Notes: generated from the sequence alone by a model not told the origin. A stretch of DNA of 64,000 nucleotides from Onchidella celtica (GCA_963931925.1 OZ007569.1:49720101-49784100); one strand, 5' to 3'. Positions 52,801 to 63,696 are shown, counted from the stretch's first letter. Numbers and translations: made by a program.

Positions 52801-52882
52801 ATTTACTTGGTCTAGGGAGATGGGTACAGGTTTTTTTATTCTTTTATTGTAGAATTGATTATCTGGTTTACATCACTGACAG
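49853..52882 (+). other. PKD intron, about 3.0 kb
   Basis: GT (49853-49854) to AG (52881-52882) interrupts the C1a domain between KCD and the GCGQNF segment, in phase 1. The intron is rich in poly-G/poly-C runs (50981, 51036, 51160, 51737 and 51756) and carries a MITE copy near its 3' end. No other gene is supported in it. Confidence 0.9.
52592..52690. mobile_element. palindromic MITE, copy 2 (partial)
   Basis: It shares CATGTGTACGGAAACGG, GACGTCAAAAATCC and TCAAGAAGTGAA with the 45026-45194 element, and ends in GTGTTTCCATGTGTACTCAC, the inverted counterpart of its own start. It lacks the outer right arm of copy 1, so it is shorter or decayed. Confidence 0.65.
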
Positions 52883-53046
52883 GCTGTGGTCAGAACTTTC
52901 ACAAGCGCTGCGCCTACAAGATTCCCAACAACTGCGCACATGACAGATATCGGCGTCACTCTTCATCCAGCGTGACCTTCACCTTGCCCTTGAATCGTGA
53001 CAAACCTGAGACGACCAGCCTTGCTCTTAGCGACAATCCAGTGCAG
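52883..53046 (+). CDS. protein kinase D homologue, exon encoding second half of C1a and linker
   Basis: The exon follows CATCACTGACAG and ends CCAGTGCAG|GTAACT (phase 0). Joined to the previous exon it gives the C1 pattern H-x12-C-x2-C-x13-C-x2-C-x4-H-x2-C-x7-C without a missing ligand. This exon supplies CGQNFHKRCAYKIPNNC, close to the NYHKRCAFKIPNNC of vertebrate PKD. After the domain comes DRYRRHSSSSVTFTLPLNRD, a basic Ser-rich linker placed where vertebrate PKDs have RRRLSNVS-type phosphorylation and 14-3-3 sites. That role is inference here. The next exon (second C1) is not seen in the window. Confidence 0.94.
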
Positions 53047-53189
53047 GTAACTCTTGTTTGTTTTCTTGCGTGTGTCAGTCATTATTGGTGATGTACCAGG
53101 TTGAAGAGCTTTCATTTCGGGGCGGGGGGGGGGGGGGTCGCAGCTTTGGCATTTCCATCTCCCGCTGATATACCGGTCCTTTCTGATAC

Positions 53190-53520
53190 AGGGACACGGT
53201 AGTCCAGAGGCAAGATGGTCACCTCTCATGACGAAGGTACTGGGTTTGAAGTGTGGTCGGTGTAGACATGTTGGAAATATTTGGGGGGGGGGGGGGGAGG
53301 GGGTGGAAATTATGTCCCTGATCCTGTGTTAGGTAGGATCGAGCACCTAGTCTTCTCGGATGAGGACGAAATCTTGGAGGGCCCGTGTGCACGTTAGAGC
53401 ACATTAGAGATACTTGGCAGTTTGGAAGTCGAGAAGAGCAGGCCGAACCAGTCCGCTTCCCGGGCAAAATTCTAAAAAAACGAATCCCTGGCACAAGAAG
53501 AAAAATAGAAAGAAGAAAAG
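53190..53520 (+). mobile_element. tRNA-derived SINE
   Basis: The head has a pol III A-box-like GGTAGTCCAGAGGCAAGATGG and, about 35 bases on, a B-box-like GGGTTTGAAGTGTG, as in tRNA-related SINEs. A poly-G stretch follows, then CTTCTCGGATGAGGACGAAAT, GGGCCCGTGTGCAC and GGGCAAAATTCTAAAAAAAC, which I recognise as the body of a SINE type frequent in mollusc genomes. The 3' side is an A/G-rich tail (about 53498-53520). It lies in the PKD intron after the C1a exon. The boundaries are approximate. Confidence 0.7.
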
Positions 53521-54312
53521 TGAGGTGTAAATGTCAAGGGCAGCGAAACCTTCTACAGTAAAGACGTTCACATCCGTCCTTTCTCAAACATGTATTTTCT
53601 AAGACGAGTTGAATGCCAATATACTGTACACAAAGACCAGTGGTGATTAATGAATGTAACAAGCAGTGTTATGGGCAATAGGGCATTGTTTGTGCTGGAA
53701 AATGGATCATGGGTTAGGTATAAAGAATTGCACAGCTGAAGGCGTGTTTATTACCTGTAGATTTTGCTCAGGGGTCGTAAAAAATGATCACTTCAAGAAA
53801 TTAAATCAGTACATTCGAAAATGATAATAATAAATCCACATGTTTGCGCTGATTGGTTGTTGGCCGTTGTCGTATCTGCCCCGCGGTTATTGCAACTTGT
53901 CAAATTGCAAGAAAAAGAAACCATTCGGGGTGCTAGAATGACGTCTTCAGCCTGTGTAACAACATGCCATTTTATAACAGTTAACAGTGTATTGTTTTTT
54001 TCCTTTCTTTCTTTATTCACCGACGTAGAACCATGGCAAAGAACTTAAATCGAGAATGCCTTTTGTTTTTCCGTGGTCTGGCACAAATATGTTATAAGTA
54101 CAAATATTGTGCATCATCATAAGTGTATTGTTTTGCTTGTTCTTTTCCGTTGGTACCATCATAATGTGGTGGCATGTATTGCAGACTACGTGTATGAGAT
54201 ATAATACAATGGCATTTCATGGTTGAGTTTATCTGTCAAATGCATTTAAAAAAAAAGAAGAAAAAAACCCGGCCTTCTCCGTTCATAAGAGGGTTGAAGG
54301 CTGTTCAACAAG

Positions 54313-54508
54313 TCAGTGGCTGGCCCCGTATCCGCCCCCAAATCGCCGTCCATTCATGTTCTGTTTTCGCCCCCTTATCGCCTTCTTTTATCGTTACCTC
54401 CCCCTGTCGCCCCTTTCTTCATTTTTGCCCCCCTTGAAAATCACCCCCCCCCCCCCACGGGGGGAGGGGGTGGGGGCGATCTGGTCCACGTTGAGAACAA
54501 CTGGTCTA
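54313..54508 (+). mobile_element. hAT-like non-autonomous remnant
   Basis: A CAGTGGCTGGCCCCG start and a CCACGTTGAGAACAACTGG end resemble decayed CAGTGGTTCTCAACC-type inverted termini. The interior repeats CGCCCCC and TCGCC blocks and ends in a poly-C/poly-G palindrome (about 54443-54474). No clear 8-bp target duplication is seen. Confidence 0.45.
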
Positions 54509-54811
54509 GACAGCCAAGATGCCAAACTCATCTCTGAATACATTTTGTTTTTATCAGCAATCTTTTTGAGGTCAATGTCCACATATTACAAACTCTGGTG
54601 TTTTATGCTTTGAATTCAACATTAGCCTTATTTGTGTGTCTCTGACTGTCTCCATCTTCAAAGGCCAGACGCCTCAGATATAGGTATTGATCGAAGTAGC
54701 TTTTCCTCTGTGCCCCTGGGTCGTCTTTGAAAACGTTTTGGCTGGTACGATACCAGAGCGGAGAAAGTACATGAACCCGATCACGTCAGATTTTTCCGTC
54801 AGCTTTAGTTT

Positions 54812-55195
54812 TCCTCATGTCCCCCATTTGTCCTGTCATTCTCCGATTTCTTTTGTTTGCTGCGGATCCATGAAAGAATTATTTTCTGATGTAAACCCGC
54901 AGCGCATATTGTCATTTCTGAAAGAGGTCGAACTCTGCAAGTGGATTTAGCAGACTTTTATCATATTTACAAAATTTACATAGACATTCTTTACAGAACG
55001 GGCCTTTTCCCGTTACATTTTTTAATACGGGCTCTTTCCCCCTTTAATCTTTAACTTCACTTTTTATCTGATTTTTACCTCTAGGCAACTGAGGGCTGAA
55101 AGTTAGCCCAAAGAGAGATAGAAAAAACCGTGAGAGGCGCAAAGTGGCCGTTATCGTCCCGATGCGCCGTTAAACTCAAACTCTTGCTAACCATT
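54812..55195 (+). mobile_element. LINE 3' end, copy 2
   Basis: It starts with a coding remnant (SMKELFSDVNPQRILSFLKE then VELCKWI and a stop at 54948-54950), which reads like the final residues of a LINE ORF2 ending in a FLKE-x-x-LY/C-x-x-I motif. The 3' untranslated part follows, with two CGGGCYYTTTCCC blocks, GAGGGCTGAAAGTTAGCCCA and the terminal ATCGTCCCGATGCGCCGTTA then AACTCAAACTC. The latter half is shared with 33790-34036. It is a 5'-truncated relic. Confidence 0.72.
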
Positions 55196-55222
55196 TGTTT
55201 GCCTCATTCATGATCCTCGTGA

Positions 55223-55330
55223 CCAGAGGTTCTTACATTTTTAAGACCTATTTCCCCCGACATTCATCTCACGTGATTTTATTTCCCCTCTAGTCCCGAG
55301 TTCCATTCCGTATATCGTCACAGCTCTACG
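55223..55330 (+). mobile_element. hAT-like terminal remnant
   Basis: CAGAGGTTCTTACATTTTTA is a degenerate CAGTGGTTCTTAACCTTTTT-type terminus. It is followed by a CCCCC-rich body with CATCTCACGTGATTTTATTT. No other end is found. Confidence 0.35.
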
Positions 55331-57354
55331 CTAATGTCATAAGTCAATTTGACACTTTGAGATATTAAGAAAAACCTGTTTCTTTTCCTGACTTATGGCA
55401 CTGGGGTTCTATTGGATTATTACATTCTCGTACTGACGCATTTTTTTTTTCTATAACGTTATCTGATAGCCCTCATGCTCAGGAACACAATGAACAGCTA
55501 CTGTCAGCTGCCCTTTGGCATAAGTCTGACATTATGCCATTATCGTAGAGCTCTGACGATGTAATTATTCTAACATCGGTAGGGCAACCCGGGTCAGTGG
55601 AACGAGGCCTGAGCAAGGGAGTTTGGGTTGAATGTTAGTAAAACATTATCACGCACAGTTTGGAACAAGAAACTGTAGACGCAGCTCCACGGGTGTCTCT
55701 CACAGCACAGACATGTCGTGTGTTTTCTATTACGGCCATAGTATTCTTGATATGACAGAACGCTGCTCATCATTAATTATTGGAACGCCCATCGTCAAAC
55801 ATAACTCTATTATCCATCACTTTTTCATTTTTGTTCTCACGTAATTATTGCATGGTGTCCTCCAACCTGCTTTCCTTGACCGTTATCATCCTCATATTGT
55901 AATGGGACTTTTGGGGGGGGGGGGGGGTACTGTCTCAATTTTTGATGATACATTACGTGGACACATCCATTTTGGACAAAAATTCAGTCTTAAATATTAT
56001 TTCTTTCCAATTGACCCATATTCATGGAGTTGAAAATATGATCGGAAATTTTGTTATTCGCTTCTCCCCTCACGGGGATAATCATAATTATTCCTCTCTT
56101 TATGCCCCTCCGCCGGGTCGGCTAGTTACGGACTATACCCAGTGTCAGACGGAACGCTGCTTAACACCGCTTTACTTTCTTCATACATTCTTCTTTGTAA
56201 CTTAAAACATGGTCACCTACCACATGCTCCTTTGAACACGACAAACTACAGAACAAATCTTTGTCTGCGTTCGGCACGCAGTTTTCAGATATAATTATCC
56301 ATACCCGGGACGCAGAATACCGAGACGGACCATTCCTTTTTTCAATGTTATGTCCACAACTTGTGCGCGTACAAAAACGGTGAATACTAATCACAGAGTT
56401 CACGAAATATCATAAAAACCACAGAAAAACTGTGGGGTCGCAGCAGGGCTATAAGCAAAGTCAAAATTGGGCAAAAAGAAAAGGTTGTATGTTGCGAAGC
56501 CCCGCGTGAGAAATAAAACCCAAACAGTACAAAGCAAACTAAAGAGAAGACAGAAAATGCATAAATTTTCGGCTTTCGCCTTTGTCAAGTGAAAAAAAAA
56601 CTCTGTGATACTAGTCTTTTTTGTTCAGTTATGAAAGGGTGTGATGCGAATTGTTGCATTGTTGACGTGGATGATACGTGCGCAAGTCGACGGGCGGAAT
56701 TTGGCGAATTGAACAGTCTCGGTGCATACATTACTGTGCATTAAATCTGTTTTGACACAAATTAGATCCACCCTCCCAGGTTTAAAAAAAAACAAAAAAC
56801 GATAGCGTACTTTTGGTTGGTAGGTGGTGAAATAAGGAACACTTCCTTTTTTGCTATATAACCCTGTGTAGTGTATTGTGTTTATCCGTTAAGTACAGTG
56901 GAGGATGGTAAGCGTACAGACTAAGCGTTTAATTTAACTCCTGACAGACAACAGGCGCCCGGGTGACGGCCGTACATTGCATGCATGTCAGAGATGACAC
57001 ATACATCCTTGCAAGTGTGTCACGCTCACGACAGCAGGCAAACATCGCTGCGAATTTTTTTATTTTTTTTTTAATGTGCGGGGAGAAAATGTAAGGGAAT
57101 GAACTCAAAACTTTCATCAGAAATCACAAGAAAGAAAACACAAACAAAAAAATGAACGGAAAAAAAAAAACGATTGAAAGAAAATCCGGAAACTCTTTTT
57201 TTTTTAATGGGGCCAGTGACGTCCATTCTGACATTTGCGCGTAGCGTGTGCTGTGAAAAGTCTACACTGTAAAAAAAATGGGTGAATTCAGCCGCTGAAA
57301 ATTTGCTGAAGGAATTTTTTAAACATGAAAAATGAGATGAGTCAGGGCGTCGGT
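55331..57354. other. probable intron sequence, no gene seen
   Basis: No gene is supported. A poly-G run lies at 55913-55927, a possible Helitron end at 56125, poly-T at 57055-57072 and poly-A near 57160. Confidence 0.45.
56090..56125 (+). mobile_element. possible Helitron 3' terminus
   Basis: CCGCCGGGTCGGCTAG followed by T repeats the GCGGGTCGGCTAG end of the 16363-16814 Helitron. A weak CCCC-TCAC-GGGG stem stands further upstream (56067-56078). The 5' end was not found. Confidence 0.42.
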
Positions 57355-57533
57355 CTGCCTGTCTGTCTGTCTGTCCGTCCGTCCGTTTGTTCGTCAGTCT
57401 TTCTGTCTGTCAGTCCATCAGTCTATCTGTCATTCTATCCATTTATAGGTATGTCTTTCGACAGTCCTCTATCTATCTGTCGATCTATCTGTCTATGTGT
57501 GTCTGTCTGTCTGTCTGTCCGCCCGTCCGTCCG

Positions 57534-57580
<47 letters not shown>
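57355..57580. repeat. (GTCT)n / (ATCT)n tetranucleotide tract
   Basis: Degenerate CTGT and CCGT units end in about ten perfect ATCT repeats (57537-57580). Confidence 0.95.
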
Positions 57581-58154
57581 GAGATGAAACGTTTGCAGTG
57601 GTGATCAGGTTAAAAAGGGCAATTTTAAAGCGTTTATGAAATTTTAACTGGGGGTGAGTGGAGGGTGCTGTTGTGGTTGCTGCTGATTACTGTGAAATCA
57701 AACCATTCAGTATGCAGTTGTTGTACATTTTTAATGTTAATAGTGCGTGCGCTTAAATTGTGTGAAATCCTGATACCACTCAGTAAACCAATGGGAGCTT
57801 GGCTCACCAACATTGTTTTCCCTGCCATTTGGCTTTTAACAGCAGGTCGTAGAGTCAGTGTGAAGCTGGTGCAAATCAAAGAGAAAGACTTGAGAGAAAA
57901 GGGGACAGGGATAAGAATTTGTTCGGAGAGAGAGAATCTAGTATCAGAGTATTAACAAAAAGGTGGTTGGAACAGAAGTTGAAGGGAACCACATTAAAGG
58001 CTCTTCTGTAGTTTAGGTGTGTCAGTTTACTCATGAGGGCATGATTGGAAAAGAGTTTATAAGCTGTCCAAGAGGAGCAAGCGATAGAGTGGTTATCTTC
58101 TAGTATTTTTTTCTTTAAATATTTTGTTATTTATTGATTCTCCGCATTTTCACT

Positions 58155-58435
58155 TTTTGCCTATCTATTTATCCGTCCCTCCATCCATCTACCCATCCAG
58201 CCATCAAGCCATCTATCCAACCAACCCTCCATCTAATCGGCCGTCTATTTATCTATCTACTGTCTGTTTGTCTCATTGCCTGTCTTCCTGTCTGTCTGTT
58301 TGTCTGTCCATCATCCATCCATCTGTCTTTCTGTATGTCTATCCGTCTATCTATCTGTGTATTTGTATATGTATGTCGATCAGTCTGTCTGTCTAGCCCG
58401 CTAGTTATCTATGTATCTATTTGTCTGTGGTTATT
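58155..58435. repeat. degenerate (ATCT/CCAT/GTCT)n tract
   Basis: About 280 bases of mixed tetranucleotide variants without a long perfect core suggest an older relative of the 57.4-kb tract. Confidence 0.85.
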
Positions 58436-60570
58436 TTGTTGTTGTTTTTTCGGTATTGGACACCCCCCCCCCCCATTCAACAACACTTAGAGGATGTACC
58501 GGTCTCTGATATCTTAACATTTTTTAGGTCACGTTTCCTTTTCAACATTGGATCCGCCCATTCTTAGTCTGACGGATATTACGATTTTCCAAAATGAATA
58601 TTATATATTCTTTTTCGTATTTGAACACGCAAGACGTTAGTGACTTCCTCTATTTTGTTGTTATGTTCTATATTTAACTTTGCACGCCTAAATTAATTTT
58701 CCACGATCTCGAAAACCCCAGTCTCTAAAAATAGTAACTCTTTGATTGGTGTGTATTGTTTGCTTTGCGAGTCACCGGCTTCTCAATTTCGCAGACTGTT
58801 GTCCGCTGCAGGATCGAGCCACCCGTTTCATGAATGGGAATCTATTTATGTCTGCCCACTTTATGAATGAATGTGTCTATTTTTAAGTCCCGCGGTGAAT
58901 AGCCAGGATATTGACAGGTTTTGGGTGACGCCATAGACAGGAAGCTGGCAATGTTTGATGTTGTTTTGTTGTTGTTGTTTCTTTTGTTATGTCTGTTGAG
59001 ATTACAGTGGGTTATATTACCAATTTATAATACATAATACATGTGCGGTGTACAATATAATCAGACCTGACTTGTTTGCGCTTAATAAGATTCTTGTTTT
59101 CTTCCCTTTTTGGAAACAAATAGAGCCCTTCGTGTTAAGGTATTTTTTGTGTAAGTTAAATTATGGGCCGTTTTTTAAAATTCATTTGTCATATCTAATT
59201 CGATTATCATGCACTGACGTTTGTCTTGTTGATATTAGACTTAAATATGAAATACAGAGTGATTAAAAAGAAATGAACTTATTAACGATATCGCTGCCCA
59301 AATAAATGGGTTGGGTATAACATAACACGCGTAAAAATGTTTACTTGGTAGGCGTCTTACATTATTAGCATTTTTCGAATATAATATATTTACCAAAATG
59401 TGCGTACTTAGTGTTTGAGCCCCAGAAAGCCGCAAAGAAATTATAACAAATTCATTGAATTTTACATCACACAAGTATTATTCACCCTGTGGTTGTCAGT
59501 AAATCTTTGGCAGAAATTGGCCCCGTGAGTTTAAAAGAGACACCGAGGAGAGCTTTACTTTTAAAAGTGAAACAAAAAATGGAAATGAGGATAAGGGCAT
59601 GTAGCCTAGGCGTGTTAAGATTCTTACGTGCAGTCGAAACTGAACAACACAAGATAGAAAGCTCACGAGATCAGAAATAGAACTGAAAATGTTGAATATG
59701 AAGAATTGATATTGATACTCTTTATAAAGTGAAATTTCTGAAGATCATTCAGAATCTGCGTTTTTGCAGATGAATCATCTCAGAAAAAAAAAAAAAAACA
59801 GCAACAGCTAGTCAAACAGGATGATGCCAAGCTTTGAGCCATAACCAACGGAGTGATCGATTGTATATATTACAAAAGTAAATGTACGCAAGGCAGCATG
59901 TAATAATCTAATAATTGTTGAAATATATTTATATATTATTATAATAATGTAATCTACTGTCAGGTCAGAAAAATCTGCTACTGGTAACATGTAATCCAGT
60001 ACAACCTGTTTCATGAACTGGTACGCTAGCATGGTATCAGTGGGCGTGCACCTGTCGGTGCAAACGGCCAGGGCGGAGGAGGTTTCATCTAACCCAACGG
60101 CCACATGCTAGGGCACAATGTGACCCTCAGTACTTGAGTCCTTCATATTGGCCCCCGGTAGCAGTGTGGTCATAGGCTTGTTTGCCTAAATCACAGACGA
60201 AGAATTGAGCAAACTTCCCGGACGCAGCTTCGAAGCTGGCGGCAGCAGGCCAGTGGTTGATTGATAGGGCAGATGGCAATATACCGTCACTCTGGCCTGG
60301 ATATCGTGACACAGAGCATCCACCAGTATTGGTGTTCTTTGGTTTGGGTCTTTCACCCTAGTCAGTTGGGACTGCGAGGCTGTGGAGTAGCCTACAGGCA
60401 GCCGGTCAGGCAATATGACTGTCCCTCTGGCATCCTCCTGCACCTGGATACATTTCCAGTCGTCTTGACCCTGTCTTGCCACTTGAATAAGTTGTGTCCA
60501 GGCGAGAGAGTGAGTCTGATGTTTGCGCAGCTCTTTCTCACTAAAAACAAATTCTTTGCGCCAGTCTTAA
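58436..60570. other. probable intron sequence, no gene seen
   Basis: No gene is supported. Poly-C lies near 58464 and poly-A at 59785-59800. Confidence 0.45.
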
Positions 60571-62610
60571 TACTCACCTCGTCTTCTTTCGCTTGAAGAG
60601 CGAGTAAGAGAAACTCAGAAATATGCCGACACAAACAACACTAGAAAGTTCTTTGAGAGCCGCCGAGCTGTGTTTGGACCATCCCGCTCTGGCACTACGC
60701 CACTTCTTGCGTCAGATGGTTCAACACGCATTGTTGAATTGAATGCCATAATTCAGCGTTGGGCAGAACATTTCGGAGGTGTGCTAAATCGGCCATCAAA
60801 TATAAATACTGAGTCCATTGACCGCCTCCCTCAGACTCCTATTAATGCAGCTCTTGCCAAGCCATTCACAGCAAATGAGACCCGAACTGCCACAAATCAG
60901 ATGTCCTTTAACAAATCACCAGGCGTGGATTCAATTCCTGCTGAGGTGTATGCCTTCGGTGGAGAAAAGCTTATTGAAAGGTTGACCGAGTTGTTCAATC
61001 ATATGTTGAAAGCAGGGAAGCTGCCACAGGACTTCAAAGATGCTTCAATCATCCATCTGTACAAAAACAAAGGGGACAGCCAAGTCTGTGACAACCATCG
61101 GGGAATCTCTCTAGTTTCAAATGCTGGCAAAATATTGGCAAGAATGCTTCTGAATCGCCTTCTTGATCACCTCTCGTCAAATGACTTGCTTCCCGAGAGC
61201 CAATGTGGCTTTCGTAAAGAGAGGGGAACGGCGGATATGATTTTTGCTGCCAGACAGATTCAGGAAAAATGCATGGAACAAAATAAAGCGCTGTATATCA
61301 CATTTGTTGACCTCACAAAAGCATTTGACACAGTGTGTCGTGAAGGCCTCTGGAAAATCTTGGCGAAGTTTGGGTGTCCACCCGAATTCATCACAATAGT
61401 GCGCCAGTTTCATGATGGCATGCAAGCTGCAGTCAAAAGCAACGGCAGTGTTTCAGAGCCCTTTGCTGTCACAAATGGGGTAAAACAGGGTTGTGTCTTA
61501 GCCCCAACTCTGTTCAGCATCATGTTCTCTGCAATGCTACAAGAAGCCTTTAGCTCTCCTCCTCAAGGGGTAAGCATCAAGTACCGAACTGATGGCAGTC
61601 TATTCAACCTCAGGAGACTTCAGGCAAAAACCAAAACCAAAAGTACTCAAGTCTGTGACCTACTATTTGCTGATGATTGTGCACTTCTGGCACACAATGA
61701 GGATAGCATGCAAAACTGTGTTGATAAGTTCTCTAGTGCCTGTGACAACTTTGGCCTCACAATAAGCACAAAGAAGACGGAAGTGCTCCATCAGCCTACT
61801 CCAGACGACAAGTATCCTGTGACCCCAAATATCAAAGTCCATGACAGTCTTCTGAAGGTGTCGGAGAACTTCACCTATCTTGGCAGTACACTGTCTTCCG
61901 CGGCTCGTGTTGATACTGAAATTCTCTCAAGAATCAGCAAAGCCAGCTCTGCATTTGGCAGGCTTCAAAAGAGAGTATGGGATGTTGCCGGCATTCGCAC
62001 AGACACTAAGCTGAAAGTGTACAATGCTGTGGTCCTTCCCACCCTACTCTATGGGGCTGAAACCTGGACAGTGTACCAATCGCATGCCAGAAAGCTAAAT
62101 CACTTTCATCTGGCCTGCCTTAGAAAGATCCTAAGGATCAAATGGCAGGATAAAATTCCAGACACTGAGGTCCTCAATCGTGCCAAGGAATTGAGCATCT
62201 TCTGCCACCTGAAAAAAATTCAGCTACGTTGGGCAGGACATGTTGTCAGAATGCCCGACTCCAGACTCCCTAAGCAAATCTTCTTCTCTGAGCTCTCCAA
62301 TGGAACGAGGAATGTTGGGGCCCCAAAGAGACGTTACAAAGACACTCTCAAGCAATCACTGAAGGCCTTTGCCATTGATGTGAGTGAGTGGGAAAAGCTC
62401 TCGCTTGATCGTGCAAATTGGAGGGCGGCCCTTACCAGAGGCAGCAAAGCATGGGAAGCTGACAGAGTCCAGCAGGCTATCAAAAAAAGAGAACGGCGCA
62501 AGAAAAGGCCCAGTGGTACTGAACCAACGGAGCACTCTTGTCATTTATGCGGAAGGGTCTGCAGGGCAAAAATAGGACTTATCAGTCACATGAGAAGCCA
62601 TAAGTCATGA
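60571..62610 (+). CDS. LINE ORF2 fragment: reverse transcriptase plus C2H2 finger
   Basis: The open frame runs from after a TAA at 60568-60570 to TGA at 62608-62610, about 679 codons without a break. There is no good ATG at the start because the 5' half was lost. RT motifs appear in order: NKSPGVDSIPAEVY, VCDNHRGISLVSNAGKILAR, the catalytic FVDLTKAFDT (around 61300), NGVKQGCVLAPTLF, and LLFADDCALL with the catalytic Asp pair (around 61665). The C-terminal region has LPTLLYGAETWTVY, an LRKILRIKWQDKIPDTEVL segment and an LRWAGHVVRM segment. The last residues form a zinc finger, C-x2-C-x12-H-x3-H (CHLCGRVC...SHMRSH). A finger after RT occurs in several LINE groups such as Ingi/Vingi- and RTE-related elements. 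I do not assign the clade. It lacks the endonuclease, so it is not autonomous. Confidence 0.9.
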   Translation, partial: YSPRLLSLEERVRETQKYADTNNTRKFFESRRAVFGPSRSGTTPLLASDGSTRIVELNAIIQRWAEHFGGVLNRPSNINTESIDRLPQTPINAALAKPFTANETRTATNQMSFNKSPGVDSIPAEVYAFGGEKLIERLTELFNHMLKAGKLPQDFKDASIIHLYKNKGDSQVCDNHRGISLVSNAGKILARMLLNRLLDHLSSNDLLPESQCGFRKERGTADMIFAARQIQEKCMEQNKALYITFVDLTKAFDTVCREGLWKILAKFGCPPEFITIVRQFHDGMQAAVKSNGSVSEPFAVTNGVKQGCVLAPTLFSIMFSAMLQEAFSSPPQGVSIKYRTDGSLFNLRRLQAKTKTKSTQVCDLLFADDCALLAHNEDSMQNCVDKFSSACDNFGLTISTKKTEVLHQPTPDDKYPVTPNIKVHDSLLKVSENFTYLGSTLSSAARVDTEILSRISKASSAFGRLQKRVWDVAGIRTDTKLKVYNAVVLPTLLYGAETWTVYQSHARKLNHFHLACLRKILRIKWQDKIPDTEVLNRAKELSIFCHLKKIQLRWAGHVVRMPDSRLPKQIFFSELSNGTRNVGAPKRRYKDTLKQSLKAFAIDVSEWEKLSLDRANWRAALTRGSKAWEADRVQQAIKKRERRKKRPSGTEPTEHSCHLCGRVCRAKIGLISHMRSHKS

Positions 62611-62759
62611 AAGAACAGTCTTTCCATTCTGTCCTCTGTGTCCTTTAGTTCTCTTTATTGTCCATGTGTTGAAATTCTCAACAGTTTCTGTTCTTTATTC
62701 CTCTGGTGTTGTTAAGGTCATCATCATACCTGATGGACTAACTATTATTATTATTATTA
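60571..62759 (+). mobile_element. LINE with open RT frame, 5'-truncated
   Basis: A non-LTR element in + orientation. It has a long open ORF2 3' half, a 3' untranslated region of about 130 bases containing AAGGTCATCATCATACCTGA, and an (ATT)n tail at 62743-62759. Homology begins near 60590 with QKYADTNNTRKFFESRRAVF, a segment found between endonuclease and RT in this group, so about half the element is missing at the 5' side. The frame is undamaged, which suggests a recent insertion. It sits in sense orientation within the presumed PKD intron. Confidence 0.88.
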
Positions 62760-63639
62760 CGAATCTAGCTACCCAGTAAAGCATTTTAAAGTGCGTTGTG
62801 TTATATCTAACCTAGTTACTGAGCAGTAAAATCTTTAAAAGTGTTCATGTCTTTTAACCACTCCATATTTGGTAATTAAGTCTACTATCAACAAGATAAA
62901 CTTACAGTGCATGGTAATCAAATTGACTAGAACAGATGAATTAAACAACGGCCGATAATTTAACTTACATAAAGACAATAATTTTATATACGAGACAAGG
63001 TACGCCCCCGAGATTTGAACTACTCATCGAAATGCGCTTAATGTTTTTTAAAAACTGCAGTAATTCCACTCTATCGTTTATGGCAGTAGTAAGTAAATAC
63101 ACGTCTCATTTTTCAGACATGAAATGGACACAGTTCCTCATGCCGTAATATGGAAAACGGCGTTGTGGACCAATGAGGAAATTTCACATCAGATGCAAAA
63201 AATTAATATTTGGCCTTGCCTTAAATCCTTTGTCAATTTCCACCTACTGATGACGAAAAAAAAAAAACTATTCGTCGTGCAAAGTTACATCCCAGATGCA
63301 CATTTCATTTTAAAAGTTGATGCAGAAAAGTGAATTTGGCCTACAGTGGCGTATTTGTTCATTTTTCCATAACCCAGTTGTTATCAAAATGCCGCCCGAA
63401 CTCGTGAAAGTGCAGTATCGGGCGTGATCATGGATATTACAGGAATAAAATCATGTGCACAGATACACAAGGCATTATTGTGTTCTGCATTTGGACTGAT
63501 TATCGTAATGAGCACAAGCCTCTGAAAACACAACAGTTACGAAAGATGGAAAATTAGTGCTCCCTCAAACCTTTAGCAAAAATTCGCCACAGGGCTGCCC
63601 CTCTCAACCTATTGTTGAACTAGGGTTGTGTGCATCTCC

Positions 63640-63641
<2 letters not shown>
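62760..63641. other. probable intron sequence, no gene seen
   Basis: No gene is supported. A 69-codon frame at 63124-63333 has no recognisable domain. Confidence 0.45.
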
Positions 63642-63684
<43 letters not shown>

Positions 63685-63696
63685 TCTCCTCTAACT
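63640..63696. repeat. poly-C then (CT)n microsatellite
   Basis: About eleven C are followed by some 18 CT repeats and CT-rich variants. Confidence 0.93.

Noticed and set aside
57325-57587. Frames of 66-85 codons over the tetranucleotide tract
   Set aside because: They are pure translation of GTCT/ATCT repeats. The frames at 58124-58490 are the same case.
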